Below, piece after piece: positions 7,894-14,996 of a stretch of DNA of 22,107 bases (within the stretch, counting starts at the first letter, position 1; every line of letters begins with the position of its first letter). The notes beneath the pieces were generated by a model, which searched no databases, was not told the DNA's origin, and saw nothing but the letters and a program-made list of their open reading frames with translations. The position numbers were made by a program, and so were the translations under genes. Source of the stretch: Fibrobacterota bacterium. Its GTDB lineage: Bacteria; Fibrobacterota; Chitinivibrionia; Chitinivibrionales; Chitinispirillaceae. The stretch is taken from the NCBI GenBank assembly GCA_023436205.1, contig JAEZKC010000078.1, forward strand, positions 1-22,107, in the 5' to 3' direction.

Positions 7894-8169
7894 TTAATCC
7901 CCGGGGCGTATCTCCTTGTCCACAGAAAGCTTCTCTATGTGTAACTCCTTGATTTTCATGGAATCTATCTGGGAATCTCCCAGTACGAATTTCTTGATTC
8001 CCAGTCGTATTATGGCCAGCGACCCTATGGCCATAGTTCCTACTGCAAAGGCTCCGGTGGCAAATGCTCCCACTGCCAGGGCCGCCACGCGCATGGGCGG
8101 GAACGAATGATGACCCATGCATTTTGAATGTTTAGCTTTCCTGTGAAAACCACATCTTTTTATTTTCAT
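7894..8169 (-). CDS. Small Ala/Gly periodic-repeat protein
   Basis: A 91-residue protein of unknown function. A basic, His/Cys-containing N-terminus (residues 1-25) is followed at ~27-60 by a periodic A-x-G-x-[FM]-A pattern (AVGAFATGAFAVGTMAIGSL) that passes into IxxLxI spacing (MKIKELHIEKLSV). The five-residue period suggests a stacked beta structure (pentapeptide-like or beta-helix) or a membrane-inserted hairpin, rather than an ordinary single membrane helix. I have seen this 'AIGALAIG' pattern in unannotated bacterial proteins. GGAG eight bases before ATG 8169 supports the start. It is the first gene of the minus-strand group that leads to the ferritin-like gene and is divergent from the CNB-domain gene. 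Confidence 0.7.
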   Translation of the reverse strand: MKIKRCGFHRKAKHSKCMGHHSFPPMRVAALAVGAFATGAFAVGTMAIGSLAIIRLGIKKFVLGDSQIDSMKIKELHIEKLSVDKEIRPGD

Positions 8170-8328
8170 GGCTATCTCCGTTTTTCTGGGAATACTTCAA
8201 GCTTACTGTTCATCCACCCGCGAATCATGTGCCGTAATTGAGCGTATGTCATTTTTGAAATGCTTCTGTTTTTCGCCACCTGTCATAACTTATATATAGG
8301 AAGATTGTTCTAACCTTCAGGAGTTAAA

Positions 8329-9114
8329 ATGGAGACGATGCTGACCTTTGCCGAAGTGGATACCCGGACAACTGAACTGTATCTTAAATCAAAAGAGGTG
8401 GGGTACCGTCTTCTGGAAGGGCTTGCTCTGGAAAGCCAGGAGCTGACCGCCCGAGCTGGAACTGATCTTTTCACTCAATATGGCGGGGCTGTGATCCGGA
8501 TCAACATCGGTATGTTCAAGCTGATGTGCGGGAAAAAAATGGTGCGTTTTATCGGCAAGGATGATCTGGTTGAATGTCAGCCTGAGATTTGGGAAGGCTT
8601 CACCTTGATTTCGGAGTTCGGTTCACGACTTTCGGTTTTCCCGGCAGAAGCTTTCTATTCAGCTGTTTCTGCCAGTAATGAAAAAGAGGTTTTGCTTCGG
8701 CAATATCGCATGATGAACCATTCTCTGGTGGCTCGACTGGCTGCCGCCTACATTCAGGAAGACCTTCAGCCCGATTTCCAGCATAAACAGTTTGCCCCAG
8801 GAGAAGCTATTATAAGTGAAGGTGAACACTCTTCAGAAATCTACCAGCTCATTGATGGCTCCGCGGTGGTAACAGTAAAGGGAAGAGAAGTGGGAGAGGT
8901 TGTGGCCGGGGAAATTTTCGGGGAAGTTAGCTTTCTTACAAGCTCCATCCGTACCGCCACAGTGACTGCAAAAAGGACATGTATAGTTCAGAGTATGACT
9001 GAAGAAGAATTTCTGAAAATGTCCAGATTGCGTCCAAAGTTGGTACTGGATATGTCAAAGGTGCTTGCCAGAAGACTTGTTAATGTAAATGAAAAACTTA
9101 CGAATGTGGTTTAG
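8329..9114 (+). CDS. Cyclic-nucleotide-binding-domain protein without DNA-binding domain
   Basis: A 261-residue signalling protein. The C-terminal half (~147-255) is a Crp/PKA-type cyclic-nucleotide-binding domain, with FAPGEAIISEGEHSSEIYQLIDG and the phosphate-binding cassette GEIFGEV (194-200) followed by Arg208-Thr-Ala. The N-terminal half (~45-125) looks like a second, degenerate CNB domain: it has the same strand rhythm and ends in FPAEAFYSAVSAS, but the cassette is lost. There is no helix-turn-helix, so this is not a classic Crp/Fnr regulator. It may act through a partner protein. GGAG sits six bases before ATG 8329. It is divergent from the Ala/Gly-repeat gene and convergent with the kinase gene, with only a 9-base gap. 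Confidence 0.8.
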   Translation: METMLTFAEVDTRTTELYLKSKEVGYRLLEGLALESQELTARAGTDLFTQYGGAVIRINIGMFKLMCGKKMVRFIGKDDLVECQPEIWEGFTLISEFGSRLSVFPAEAFYSAVSASNEKEVLLRQYRMMNHSLVARLAAAYIQEDLQPDFQHKQFAPGEAIISEGEHSSEIYQLIDGSAVVTVKGREVGEVVAGEIFGEVSFLTSSIRTATVTAKRTCIVQSMTEEEFLKMSRLRPKLVLDMSKVLARRLVNVNEKLTNVV

Positions 9115-9123
9115 TCAGCCACT

Positions 9124-10047
9124 TTAACGAATACTTCCGGGGCGCAGGCACAAAGCATTCAGCCGGGCAGTTTCCATTCCCTCCAGAACCGCTGCATCTA
9201 AATCACCACTTTTATACCATGCGGAGGCAAAGCCGGCAGTAAACGCATCGCCGCAGCCGATTGTATTTACGGGTTGAATCAAATTGGCTTCAACTGCGTG
9301 GATTTTATACCCATCGTGATAGAGACAACCCCGGCTTCCTCTGGTGAGAATGCTTTTTGTCCCATGGGTTTTAAAGATGTCTCCCATTTTTCCACTTACC
9401 ATCATCTCTAATTCCTGAGATGTCTCGTTTTCCCAGACTTTCAAGCTGTCAAGAAAGGATTCTGCAAACTCGCTGAGATTAGGTTTTATAAAATCGGGGG
9501 AATAGGGGAGTGAATTCAGCAGATCGTTTCCCTTTACGTCCAGTATGATTGTGACTGAAGCTTTTTTTGCGGCCAGCACCATCTGCGGGTAAATGCGATC
9601 TGAAAATCCGGGCGCTTTTGTTCCTGAAATTATAAGGGTATGCGAATAGGGGAGAAGCGAATAAAAAAGATTCAGTACCTTTTCCTCAGCATCTTTTCCC
9701 ACCGGTAAAGTCGGTTCAATGATTTCAGTAGTTGTGTTGTTGTGCTTATTTATGAGAGTGCTGCAGTAGCGGACCTGTGAATCCGATTCCGCAAATGAAA
9801 CCTCAATGTTCGATTGTTTGCAAAGAGAAAGAAAAAGACTGCTGTCTCTGCCACCAAGGGCGGTGAGGTGAAAAACGTTGTTGCCCAGTTGCTGCAGAAT
9901 GCGACTGACATTCACTCCCTTTCCTGATGCATCCAGCAGCAGTTCGCTGCAGCGGTTCACTTGATCTTCACGGAAATCATCAAATAGCATCGTTTTCTGC
10001 AGTGTGGGATTCAGGCAGACTGTGAGGAAATGCTTATGATTTGTCAT
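9124..10047 (-). CDS. PfkB-family hexose-phosphate kinase (1-phosphofructokinase-like)
   Basis: Cytosolic kinase predicted to phosphorylate a sugar phosphate such as fructose 1-phosphate or tagatose 6-phosphate. PfkB signatures are LDASGKGVNVSR near the N-terminus and NTIGCGDAFTAG near the C-terminus, with catalytic base Asp267 and its glycine-rich anion hole. Length (307) is normal. The N-terminal motif is NPTLQKT, with Gln where FruK and LacC usually have Asp (NPxxD), so substrate choice may differ. I use ATG 10047; an upstream in-frame TTG at 10089 would begin next to the terminator that ends lysC. There is no PTS or fru operon nearby, so the symbol is left empty. It lies downstream of lysC on the same strand. 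Confidence 0.82.
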   Translation of the reverse strand: MTNHKHFLTVCLNPTLQKTMLFDDFREDQVNRCSELLLDASGKGVNVSRILQQLGNNVFHLTALGGRDSSLFLSLCKQSNIEVSFAESDSQVRYCSTLINKHNNTTTEIIEPTLPVGKDAEEKVLNLFYSLLPYSHTLIISGTKAPGFSDRIYPQMVLAAKKASVTIILDVKGNDLLNSLPYSPDFIKPNLSEFAESFLDSLKVWENETSQELEMMVSGKMGDIFKTHGTKSILTRGSRGCLYHDGYKIHAVEANLIQPVNTIGCGDAFTAGFASAWYKSGDLDAAVLEGMETARLNALCLRPGSIR

Positions 10048-10091
10048 TTTATTTGCTTTCAAAGGCAAACGAGGGAGGTGGGAGGCCAAAC

Positions 10092-10119
10092 GGCTGTATC
10101 CTGTAGCCAGGATACAGCC
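10092..10119 (-). terminator. Perfect 12-bp hairpin after lysC
   Basis: GGCTGTATCCTG, loop of 4, CAGGATACAGCC: a perfect 12-bp stem beginning seven bases after the lysC stop. On the minus strand it is followed by GTTTGG, a poor T-run, so termination is likely but not certain. It separates lysC from the PfkB kinase gene. Confidence 0.7.
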
Positions 10120-10125
10120 ATCACC

Positions 10126-11487
10126 TCAAGAAAAGAATTCTTTGTACAGAGCGTTTACGGCTTTCTTCTCATCTGAGGCATCGATACCGAAGATGATACT
10201 GATTTCGCTGGAACCCTGGTTTACCATTTTAATGTTGACCCCTGCATTCGAGAGCGCTCCGGCAGCTTGAGAAAGTACTCCGATTTTGTGAATGAGACCC
10301 TCGCCAACCACTGACACTAGAGCAATGCCAAATTCGGTTCTGATTTCATCGGGTGCGAGCCGCTCGTCAATTGCCCTGATGATATTGTTAACGGTTTCCG
10401 GTTTGAGCTGATTCTGGTCGAGGATGACAGAAATGTTGTCAACTCCTGAGGGGCAGTGCTCATAGGAAAGGTCCATCTCCTCAAAAATGGAGAGCAGTTT
10501 TCTCCCGAAACCCTTTTCCCTGTTCATTAAAAACTTCTGGAGGGTAAAGCTGCAGTAACCGCCTCCTGATGCAACTCCGATAACATCCTTTTCGCCGGGA
10601 AGTCTTTCTGAAACGATGAGAGTACCTGTATTCTCCACATTGTTGGTATTGCGCAGGCGAATCGGGATCTTCTTGCGCATCACCGGCTTTACAGCTTCCT
10701 CATGTAGCACGTTGAAACCGATATATGATAATTCCCTCATTTCCTTGTAGGTGAGGGCACCGATTTGAGCGGGAGTATCCACCATGTGAGGATGTGCACT
10801 GAAAATTCCATCCACATCAGTCCAGTTTTCATATTCAGCGGCATCAATAGCTTCAGACAGAATAGCACCCGTGAGATCAGAGCCACCTCTGCTGAATGTG
10901 GCCACATCACCCTCTGCAGTGTATCCGAAAAATCCGGGAAAAACCACCACCTGCTCGGCGCAGAGCCGTTTGAGCATAGCCAATTGTAAGGCTACATCCG
11001 GAATGGGCTGAGCATCGCCGAATACCGGAGTCACAATGAGGCCGGCATCTTTGGGAGAAATATACTGGGCCTTAATGCCAATGACATTGAGATAGTTGGC
11101 AAACAGTTTACAGTTGATATCCTCGCCGGCAGCCACAACCAGATCGCGGAACTTGCCCTGATGATCCATGGGAGAGCTGAGACGCTCGTCCAGATCGGCA
11201 AGTACCTTGTCCAGACGGTCGCGGCTGACACCCAGTGCTTCATAGATGGCCAGAAACCGGTTCTTTATTTCCTGAAGTGGCGCTGCGTAGTCCTGGTGCT
11301 TCAGAGCCTTTACTGTTGCATCGATGAGCAGGTCTGTAACTTTGATATTGAAACCGGGCGCTTTGCCGGGAGCCGAAAGTACTATGCAGCGGCGATTGGT
11401 ATTGAGCTGCATGATTTTTACAATCTGCTGAATCTTCTCGCTGGTGGCAACCGAGCTTCCGCCAAACTTGCTGACTATGAAATCCAT
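10126..11487 (-). CDS. lysC: Aspartate kinase
   Basis: Catalyses ATP-dependent phosphorylation of aspartate, the first step towards lysine, threonine, methionine and diaminopimelate. The amino-acid-kinase domain (about 1-295) shows KFGGSS at 7-12, the GED motif at 121-123 and SRGGSDLTG at 199-207. Two ACT domains follow (about 301-380 and 386-453), including VVGEGL and a VNIKMVNQGSSE ligand loop. That implies feedback control by an end-product amino acid. It is monofunctional, with no homoserine dehydrogenase attached, and 453 residues is a normal length. CGGAG six bases upstream supports ATG 11487. It is followed by a strong hairpin. Confidence 0.95.
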   Translation of the reverse strand: MDFIVSKFGGSSVATSEKIQQIVKIMQLNTNRRCIVLSAPGKAPGFNIKVTDLLIDATVKALKHQDYAAPLQEIKNRFLAIYEALGVSRDRLDKVLADLDERLSSPMDHQGKFRDLVVAAGEDINCKLFANYLNVIGIKAQYISPKDAGLIVTPVFGDAQPIPDVALQLAMLKRLCAEQVVVFPGFFGYTAEGDVATFSRGGSDLTGAILSEAIDAAEYENWTDVDGIFSAHPHMVDTPAQIGALTYKEMRELSYIGFNVLHEEAVKPVMRKKIPIRLRNTNNVENTGTLIVSERLPGEKDVIGVASGGGYCSFTLQKFLMNREKGFGRKLLSIFEEMDLSYEHCPSGVDNISVILDQNQLKPETVNNIIRAIDERLAPDEIRTEFGIALVSVVGEGLIHKIGVLSQAAGALSNAGVNIKMVNQGSSEISIIFGIDASDEKKAVNALYKEFFS

Positions 11488-11591
11488 GAAAAACTCCGCG
11501 TAGTGATTGAAAATTGAATGTCGTGCATACTCAATTTTTCAGATATCTGGTAAATCGTTCGAGAATTTGGATTAAGTGAACTTTTCACTAT

Positions 11592-12539
11592 CTAATTCCC
11601 GATTCTGTATTCCTGTGGGGTTTTCCCGCAGTGTCTTTTAAATGCACGAGTGAAAGAATTTCCATTAGGGTAGCCTACTTTGTAGGCAATGTCTACTATC
11701 TGTTCATTGGAGCATTCAAGCATATGTTTTGCATGCTCCATGCGCACAGAGGTGATGTACTGATAAAGCGTTTGTCCCGTTTCCTTTTTAAAGAGGATGT
11801 TCAAATAGTTGATATCAACCGAACACTCCTTTTCAAGCTCTTTCTGGTGTTCCATGCCGGAATAATGGAGATCCATGAAAATTTTTGCCTTGGCAACCAG
11901 ACTTTTAGCCTTGTTTTTGGGAAACTGACTTTCCTCTATCAGAAGCAGTCGCTTTTTAAAAAGCACAACCAGTATTTCTAAAAGTCGTGAGATGCTTGCA
12001 AGTCCCAGCATCTCCTTTTTGTTTGATATCACCTGCATCAGGTCAAATGCCAGATTTTCAAAATAAAGCCGTTCATTGCCTTCCAGAACCAGTTTCCCCT
12101 CAATTTCTGTGTTCCAGTAGCATTTGGCAGATTGAGAGGGCAGTAATGAAAAAAGAATCTGGAAACACTCGAAATTGCCTCGCTGGTGGAGGTAGCTGTG
12201 GCGTTCTCCACGCTCCATTATGCCCAGAAGACCGGGTCTGGCAGTACCAAAAGTGTTGCGAGTGACATTCTGCAGAATCCCGTTTCCTTCCACCTGATAC
12301 CATAATCTGTAACAGTCTTGTTGAAAACGTAAGGGCGAAGTGGTAAGATTAGATTCTGAAGAGGAGTGCTCGAGATAATCTATTGAGAGGATTTCGATTT
12401 TGACCTTCTGGAGTTCAATAAGAGGGCGGTCTTTCCAGTCCAGAAGGCATCCAATGGTCCTCAATGCCGGAAATGAGGGGTGAACCGCGAAAACCGGGTT
12501 TCGAAACGACGAAAGTATTTCATGACGACTGGGGAACAT
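11592..12539 (-). CDS. AraC-family transcriptional regulator
   Basis: A 315-residue DNA-binding regulator. The C-terminal AraC/XylS domain (~215-312) holds two helix-turn-helix units: the first at ~228-250 and the second at ~278-305, with the characteristic IVDIAYKVGYPNGNSFTRAFKRHCGKTPQEYR region. The N-terminal ~200 residues look like a cupin-type sensor (GNGIL, then RPGLLGIMERGERHSY) for an unknown ligand. ATG 12539 has no clear ribosome site, and a TATATT lies 9-14 bases upstream, so the mRNA may be nearly leaderless. It is divergent from rpoD across 102 bases, and lysC lies downstream. No catabolic target is evident beside it. Confidence 0.9.
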   Translation of the reverse strand: MFPSRHEILSSFRNPVFAVHPSFPALRTIGCLLDWKDRPLIELQKVKIEILSIDYLEHSSSESNLTTSPLRFQQDCYRLWYQVEGNGILQNVTRNTFGTARPGLLGIMERGERHSYLHQRGNFECFQILFSLLPSQSAKCYWNTEIEGKLVLEGNERLYFENLAFDLMQVISNKKEMLGLASISRLLEILVVLFKKRLLLIEESQFPKNKAKSLVAKAKIFMDLHYSGMEHQKELEKECSVDINYLNILFKKETGQTLYQYITSVRMEHAKHMLECSNEQIVDIAYKVGYPNGNSFTRAFKRHCGKTPQEYRIGN

Positions 12540-12641
12540 GGCCGATTAATATACATTATGTTTCGGTGAAAATCTCCAGAAAGCATTTTGTAATTACTAT
12601 TTTAACCGGGTCTATGATGTCCCGGAGATTGTGCTTCAACT

Positions 12642-13508
12642 ATGTCCTCTAAAAATTCAGAAACGAATCGATTCATCACCGATGACGGATCGCTGGCGCT
12701 CTATTTAAAAGAGATAGGCAGGTATAAGTCTCTTTCACTGGAAGAAGAGGCCAAGCTTGCTGTGCGGATTCGTCAGAACGATCGCAAGGCGCTTGAAAAA
12801 CTGGTCAAGTCCAATCTGCGATTCGTGGTCAGCGTTTGCCGCAATTATCAGAATCAGGGGCTTCCTTTAAGTGATCTTATCAATGAGGGTAACCTTGGTC
12901 TTATCAGGGCGGCTAAACGGTTTGATGAAAAGAAGAATTTCAAATTCATCTCCTATGCGGTGTGGTGGATTCGCCAGGCTATTTTGCAGGCGCTTGCCGA
13001 GCAGTCCCGAATCGTTAAACTTCCGCTTAATCGGGTGGGAACCATACACAAAATCGGCAAGGTGCAAAGTAAGCTTGAGCAGAAATTCAACAGGCTTCCC
13101 AATGTGGAGGAGATTGCCGAAGAGCTTCAGGTCGATACCGAAGAGATTCGGGAGACCGTGAAAATAGGCAACAGCCACATGTCCCTGGATGCACCTTTGC
13201 AGCAGGGGGACGATTCTCGTCTCATTGATATGCTGCAGGATGAATTTCAGGAGAAACCCGATGATGGAGTCCTGGAGATTTCTCTTCGGCGGGAAGTGGA
13301 TGATGTTCTGGAGACCCTTTCTGAAAGAGAGCGGGAAGTGGTAAGGCTTTATTTCGGCATAAAAGAGGATACCGCTTACACCCTGGAGGAAATTGGTCAG
13401 CGTTTCAATCTTACCCGCGAAAGGGTTCGCCAGATCAAGGAAAAAGCCTTAAAGCGACTTAAACATAGTTCAAGAAGCAAAAGATTGCACCATTACAGGG
13501 GTTCCTGA
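12642..13508 (+). CDS. rpoD: RNA polymerase sigma-70 factor, RpoD/SigA type (short)
   Basis: Directs RNA polymerase to promoters. The 288 residues contain region 1.2 (~17-50) and region 2 (~54-124, with NQGLPLSDLINEGNLGLI and FKFISYAVWWIRQAI for -10 recognition and melting). Region 3 follows at ~130-205 and region 4 at ~221-285 (TLEEIGQRFNLTRERVRQIK for the -35 element). The acidic region 1.1 is absent. That is how the primary sigma factor looks in Bacteroidetes and Chlorobi, so it is probably the housekeeping factor; an RpoS-like group 2 factor is the alternative. The ribosome site (GGAG at about 12624) is rather far from the ATG. A zinc-ribbon gene follows after 20 bases. Confidence 0.87.
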   Translation: MSSKNSETNRFITDDGSLALYLKEIGRYKSLSLEEEAKLAVRIRQNDRKALEKLVKSNLRFVVSVCRNYQNQGLPLSDLINEGNLGLIRAAKRFDEKKNFKFISYAVWWIRQAILQALAEQSRIVKLPLNRVGTIHKIGKVQSKLEQKFNRLPNVEEIAEELQVDTEEIRETVKIGNSHMSLDAPLQQGDDSRLIDMLQDEFQEKPDDGVLEISLRREVDDVLETLSEREREVVRLYFGIKEDTAYTLEEIGQRFNLTRERVRQIKEKALKRLKHSSRSKRLHHYRGS

Positions 13509-13528
13509 ACTTTAATAAAAGGAGCAGT

Positions 13529-14053
13529 ATGCGGAAATGTGCGTGTTGTGGTACAGGTATCTTTATCGGTGGGCGAAAGGTTGGAGACCTTGATTTCTGC
13601 AGCAGTAAATGCGCCTCTAATGCACAACTTATTCAGGTGGCCTCCCAGGTCCCTGATGATATGCTTGATGAGTATGTAAGAAAAGTACACGAGGGGCAAT
13701 GCCCGCACTGCAAAGGCAAGGGGCCGGTTGATGTACACATGTCTCATCAGGTGTGGTCTGCACTGCTGCTTACATCCTGGAAAAGCAAACAGAAAATCTC
13801 CTGCAAGTCCTGTGGTATCAAAAGCCAGTTTGCTCAAATGTTTATTTCGCTTCTGTTCGGCTGGTGGGGATTTCCCTGGGGACTGATCATGACACCTGTT
13901 CAGATAATCAGAAATGTTGTTGAAATGATGGGTGGGCCATCGCCACTTCGCCCATCAGACAAGCTTCGCTTTCTTTTACGATTGAACATGGCGCAAATCT
14001 ACCTGGATAAGCTTAAAGAAGAGAGAAAAGAGCCGGAAGCGGTTCCCGCTTAA
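13529..14053 (+). CDS. Double zinc-ribbon membrane protein of unknown function
   Basis: A 174-residue protein with two zinc-binding Cys4 sets: Cys4-x2-Cys7 with Cys24-x3-Cys28, then Cys58-x2-Cys61 with Cys92-x2-Cys95. A single hydrophobic segment (~103-122, around FGWWGFPWGLIMTP) probably spans or dips into the membrane. It is followed by PVQIIRNV and a charged C-terminal helix. No enzyme motif is visible. It begins 20 bases after the sigma factor with its own AAAGGAG site, so the two are probably co-transcribed. A link to transcription is only positional. I know similar unannotated proteins by pattern but no named function. Confidence 0.75.
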   Translation: MRKCACCGTGIFIGGRKVGDLDFCSSKCASNAQLIQVASQVPDDMLDEYVRKVHEGQCPHCKGKGPVDVHMSHQVWSALLLTSWKSKQKISCKSCGIKSQFAQMFISLLFGWWGFPWGLIMTPVQIIRNVVEMMGGPSPLRPSDKLRFLLRLNMAQIYLDKLKEERKEPEAVPA

Positions 14054-14087
14054 GAAAAGCAGCCCTAATACCATCCATGAATCAATT

Positions 14088-14117
14088 TCAACTTTTCAGG
14101 ATTTCCTGAAAAGTTGA
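14088..14117. other. Perfect 30-base palindrome (operator or terminator)
   Basis: TCAACTTTTCAGGA, two bases, then TCCTGAAAAGTTGA is a perfect 14-bp inverted repeat. It lies 34 bases after the zinc-ribbon gene and 73 bases before the hemerythrin gene. There is no T-run on the plus strand (cctccatc follows), and TTGACC overlaps its right arm. An operator for the hemerythrin gene is therefore as plausible as a terminator for the sigma-factor operon. Confidence 0.6.
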
Positions 14118-14190
14118 CCTCCATCAATAAAACGTTCTCTGCTCCAACCTATGGTTAAAGAGAAAGATCTTTTATCAACAGGAGATGGGC

Positions 14191-14958
14191 ATGAATTTTC
14201 AAAAATATCTGGCTACGAATATAAAAGAGATCATATCAGAATATCCTGCGGTTGGTTCCATTCTGGAAGCTGCACAAATCGGTTGTACGACCTGCACCGT
14301 GGGGACCTGCCCCCTCGGTGAGATTGTCAATGTACACAACCTATCGCCGGAAGTGGAAAAACAGCTGCTCACGGATATTGCAGCAGTGCTGCTTCCCGGT
14401 GAGCCGGTCGAGATCCCTCTCAGAAAAAAGACTTCCGTTGCGGAGAAAAGCCTTTGTCCGCCGATTCGCAAAATGATTGAAGAGCATGAGGTGATAACCA
14501 GATTTATTTCCTGTATTCCGGAGATATGCAGGACCTTGAAGCTCCAAAAAGATCATCAGCAATTGATGAAGTGTGTTGAGTTCATCAAAGAGTACGCAGA
14601 CGGGTATCATCATGCAAAAGAAGAAGCGGTCCTGTTTACATTTTTTCGTAATTCCCGGGAAATTATCGATTCTTTTTTAAGGGAGCATGAGATTGGAAGG
14701 GGCTTTGTGAAGGAAATCGCAAGGGGAATCAATACAAATGATATGGATAGTATTTGTGAAAGTTTCAGTTCCTATTCGCAACTACTTACAGAGCACATTT
14801 CCAAAGAAAATTCGATTCTTTTTCCCTGGATGAACAGGACACTCTCTGATAAGGAGATTGGTGTTCTCTTCGCAAGGTGTTCGGAGGTCGATGAGCAGTA
14901 CGGAACGAAGGCTGCGGATTTGGAAATGTTTGTGCTTGATCTGGAAAACGTTCGTTAA
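14191..14958 (+). CDS. Hemerythrin-domain protein with N-terminal cysteine motif
   Basis: Cytoplasmic protein of 255 residues. The C-terminal ~90-215 is a hemerythrin HHE domain, a four-helix bundle binding a di-iron site. Candidate ligands are His99, His140 or His141 with Glu144 or Glu145, His166, His202 and Glu206 (EEHE, HHAKEE, REHE, EHISKE). The N-terminal ~80 residues hold Cys32-x2-Cys35-x4-Cys40 in a short helical domain. This recalls the small Cys-containing domain in front of hemerythrin in ScdA/YtfE-type repair proteins, though the motif is not identical. Roles in sensing or handling oxygen or nitric oxide, or in Fe-S repair, are possible. ATG 14191 lies six bases after AGGAG; ATG 14185 is too close to that site. 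Confidence 0.85.
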   Translation: MNFQKYLATNIKEIISEYPAVGSILEAAQIGCTTCTVGTCPLGEIVNVHNLSPEVEKQLLTDIAAVLLPGEPVEIPLRKKTSVAEKSLCPPIRKMIEEHEVITRFISCIPEICRTLKLQKDHQQLMKCVEFIKEYADGYHHAKEEAVLFTFFRNSREIIDSFLREHEIGRGFVKEIARGINTNDMDSICESFSSYSQLLTEHISKENSILFPWMNRTLSDKEIGVLFARCSEVDEQYGTKAADLEMFVLDLENVR

Positions 14959-14969
14959 GTGGAGATTGG

Positions 14970-14996
14970 AAAACGGGCAGATCGTCTGCCCGTTTT
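14970..14996. terminator. Bidirectional intrinsic terminator
   Basis: AAAACGGGCAGA, loop TCG, TCTGCCCGTTTT: a perfect 12-bp stem with A-run and T-run on either side, so it can stop transcription from both strands. It ends the hemerythrin gene and overlaps the last codon of the convergent oppF. Confidence 0.9.

Noticed and set aside
10048..10089. Upstream TTG start for the PfkB kinase
   Set aside because: It would start three bases from the hairpin that ends lysC and add residues with no likeness to the family; ATG 10047 fits the usual N-terminus.
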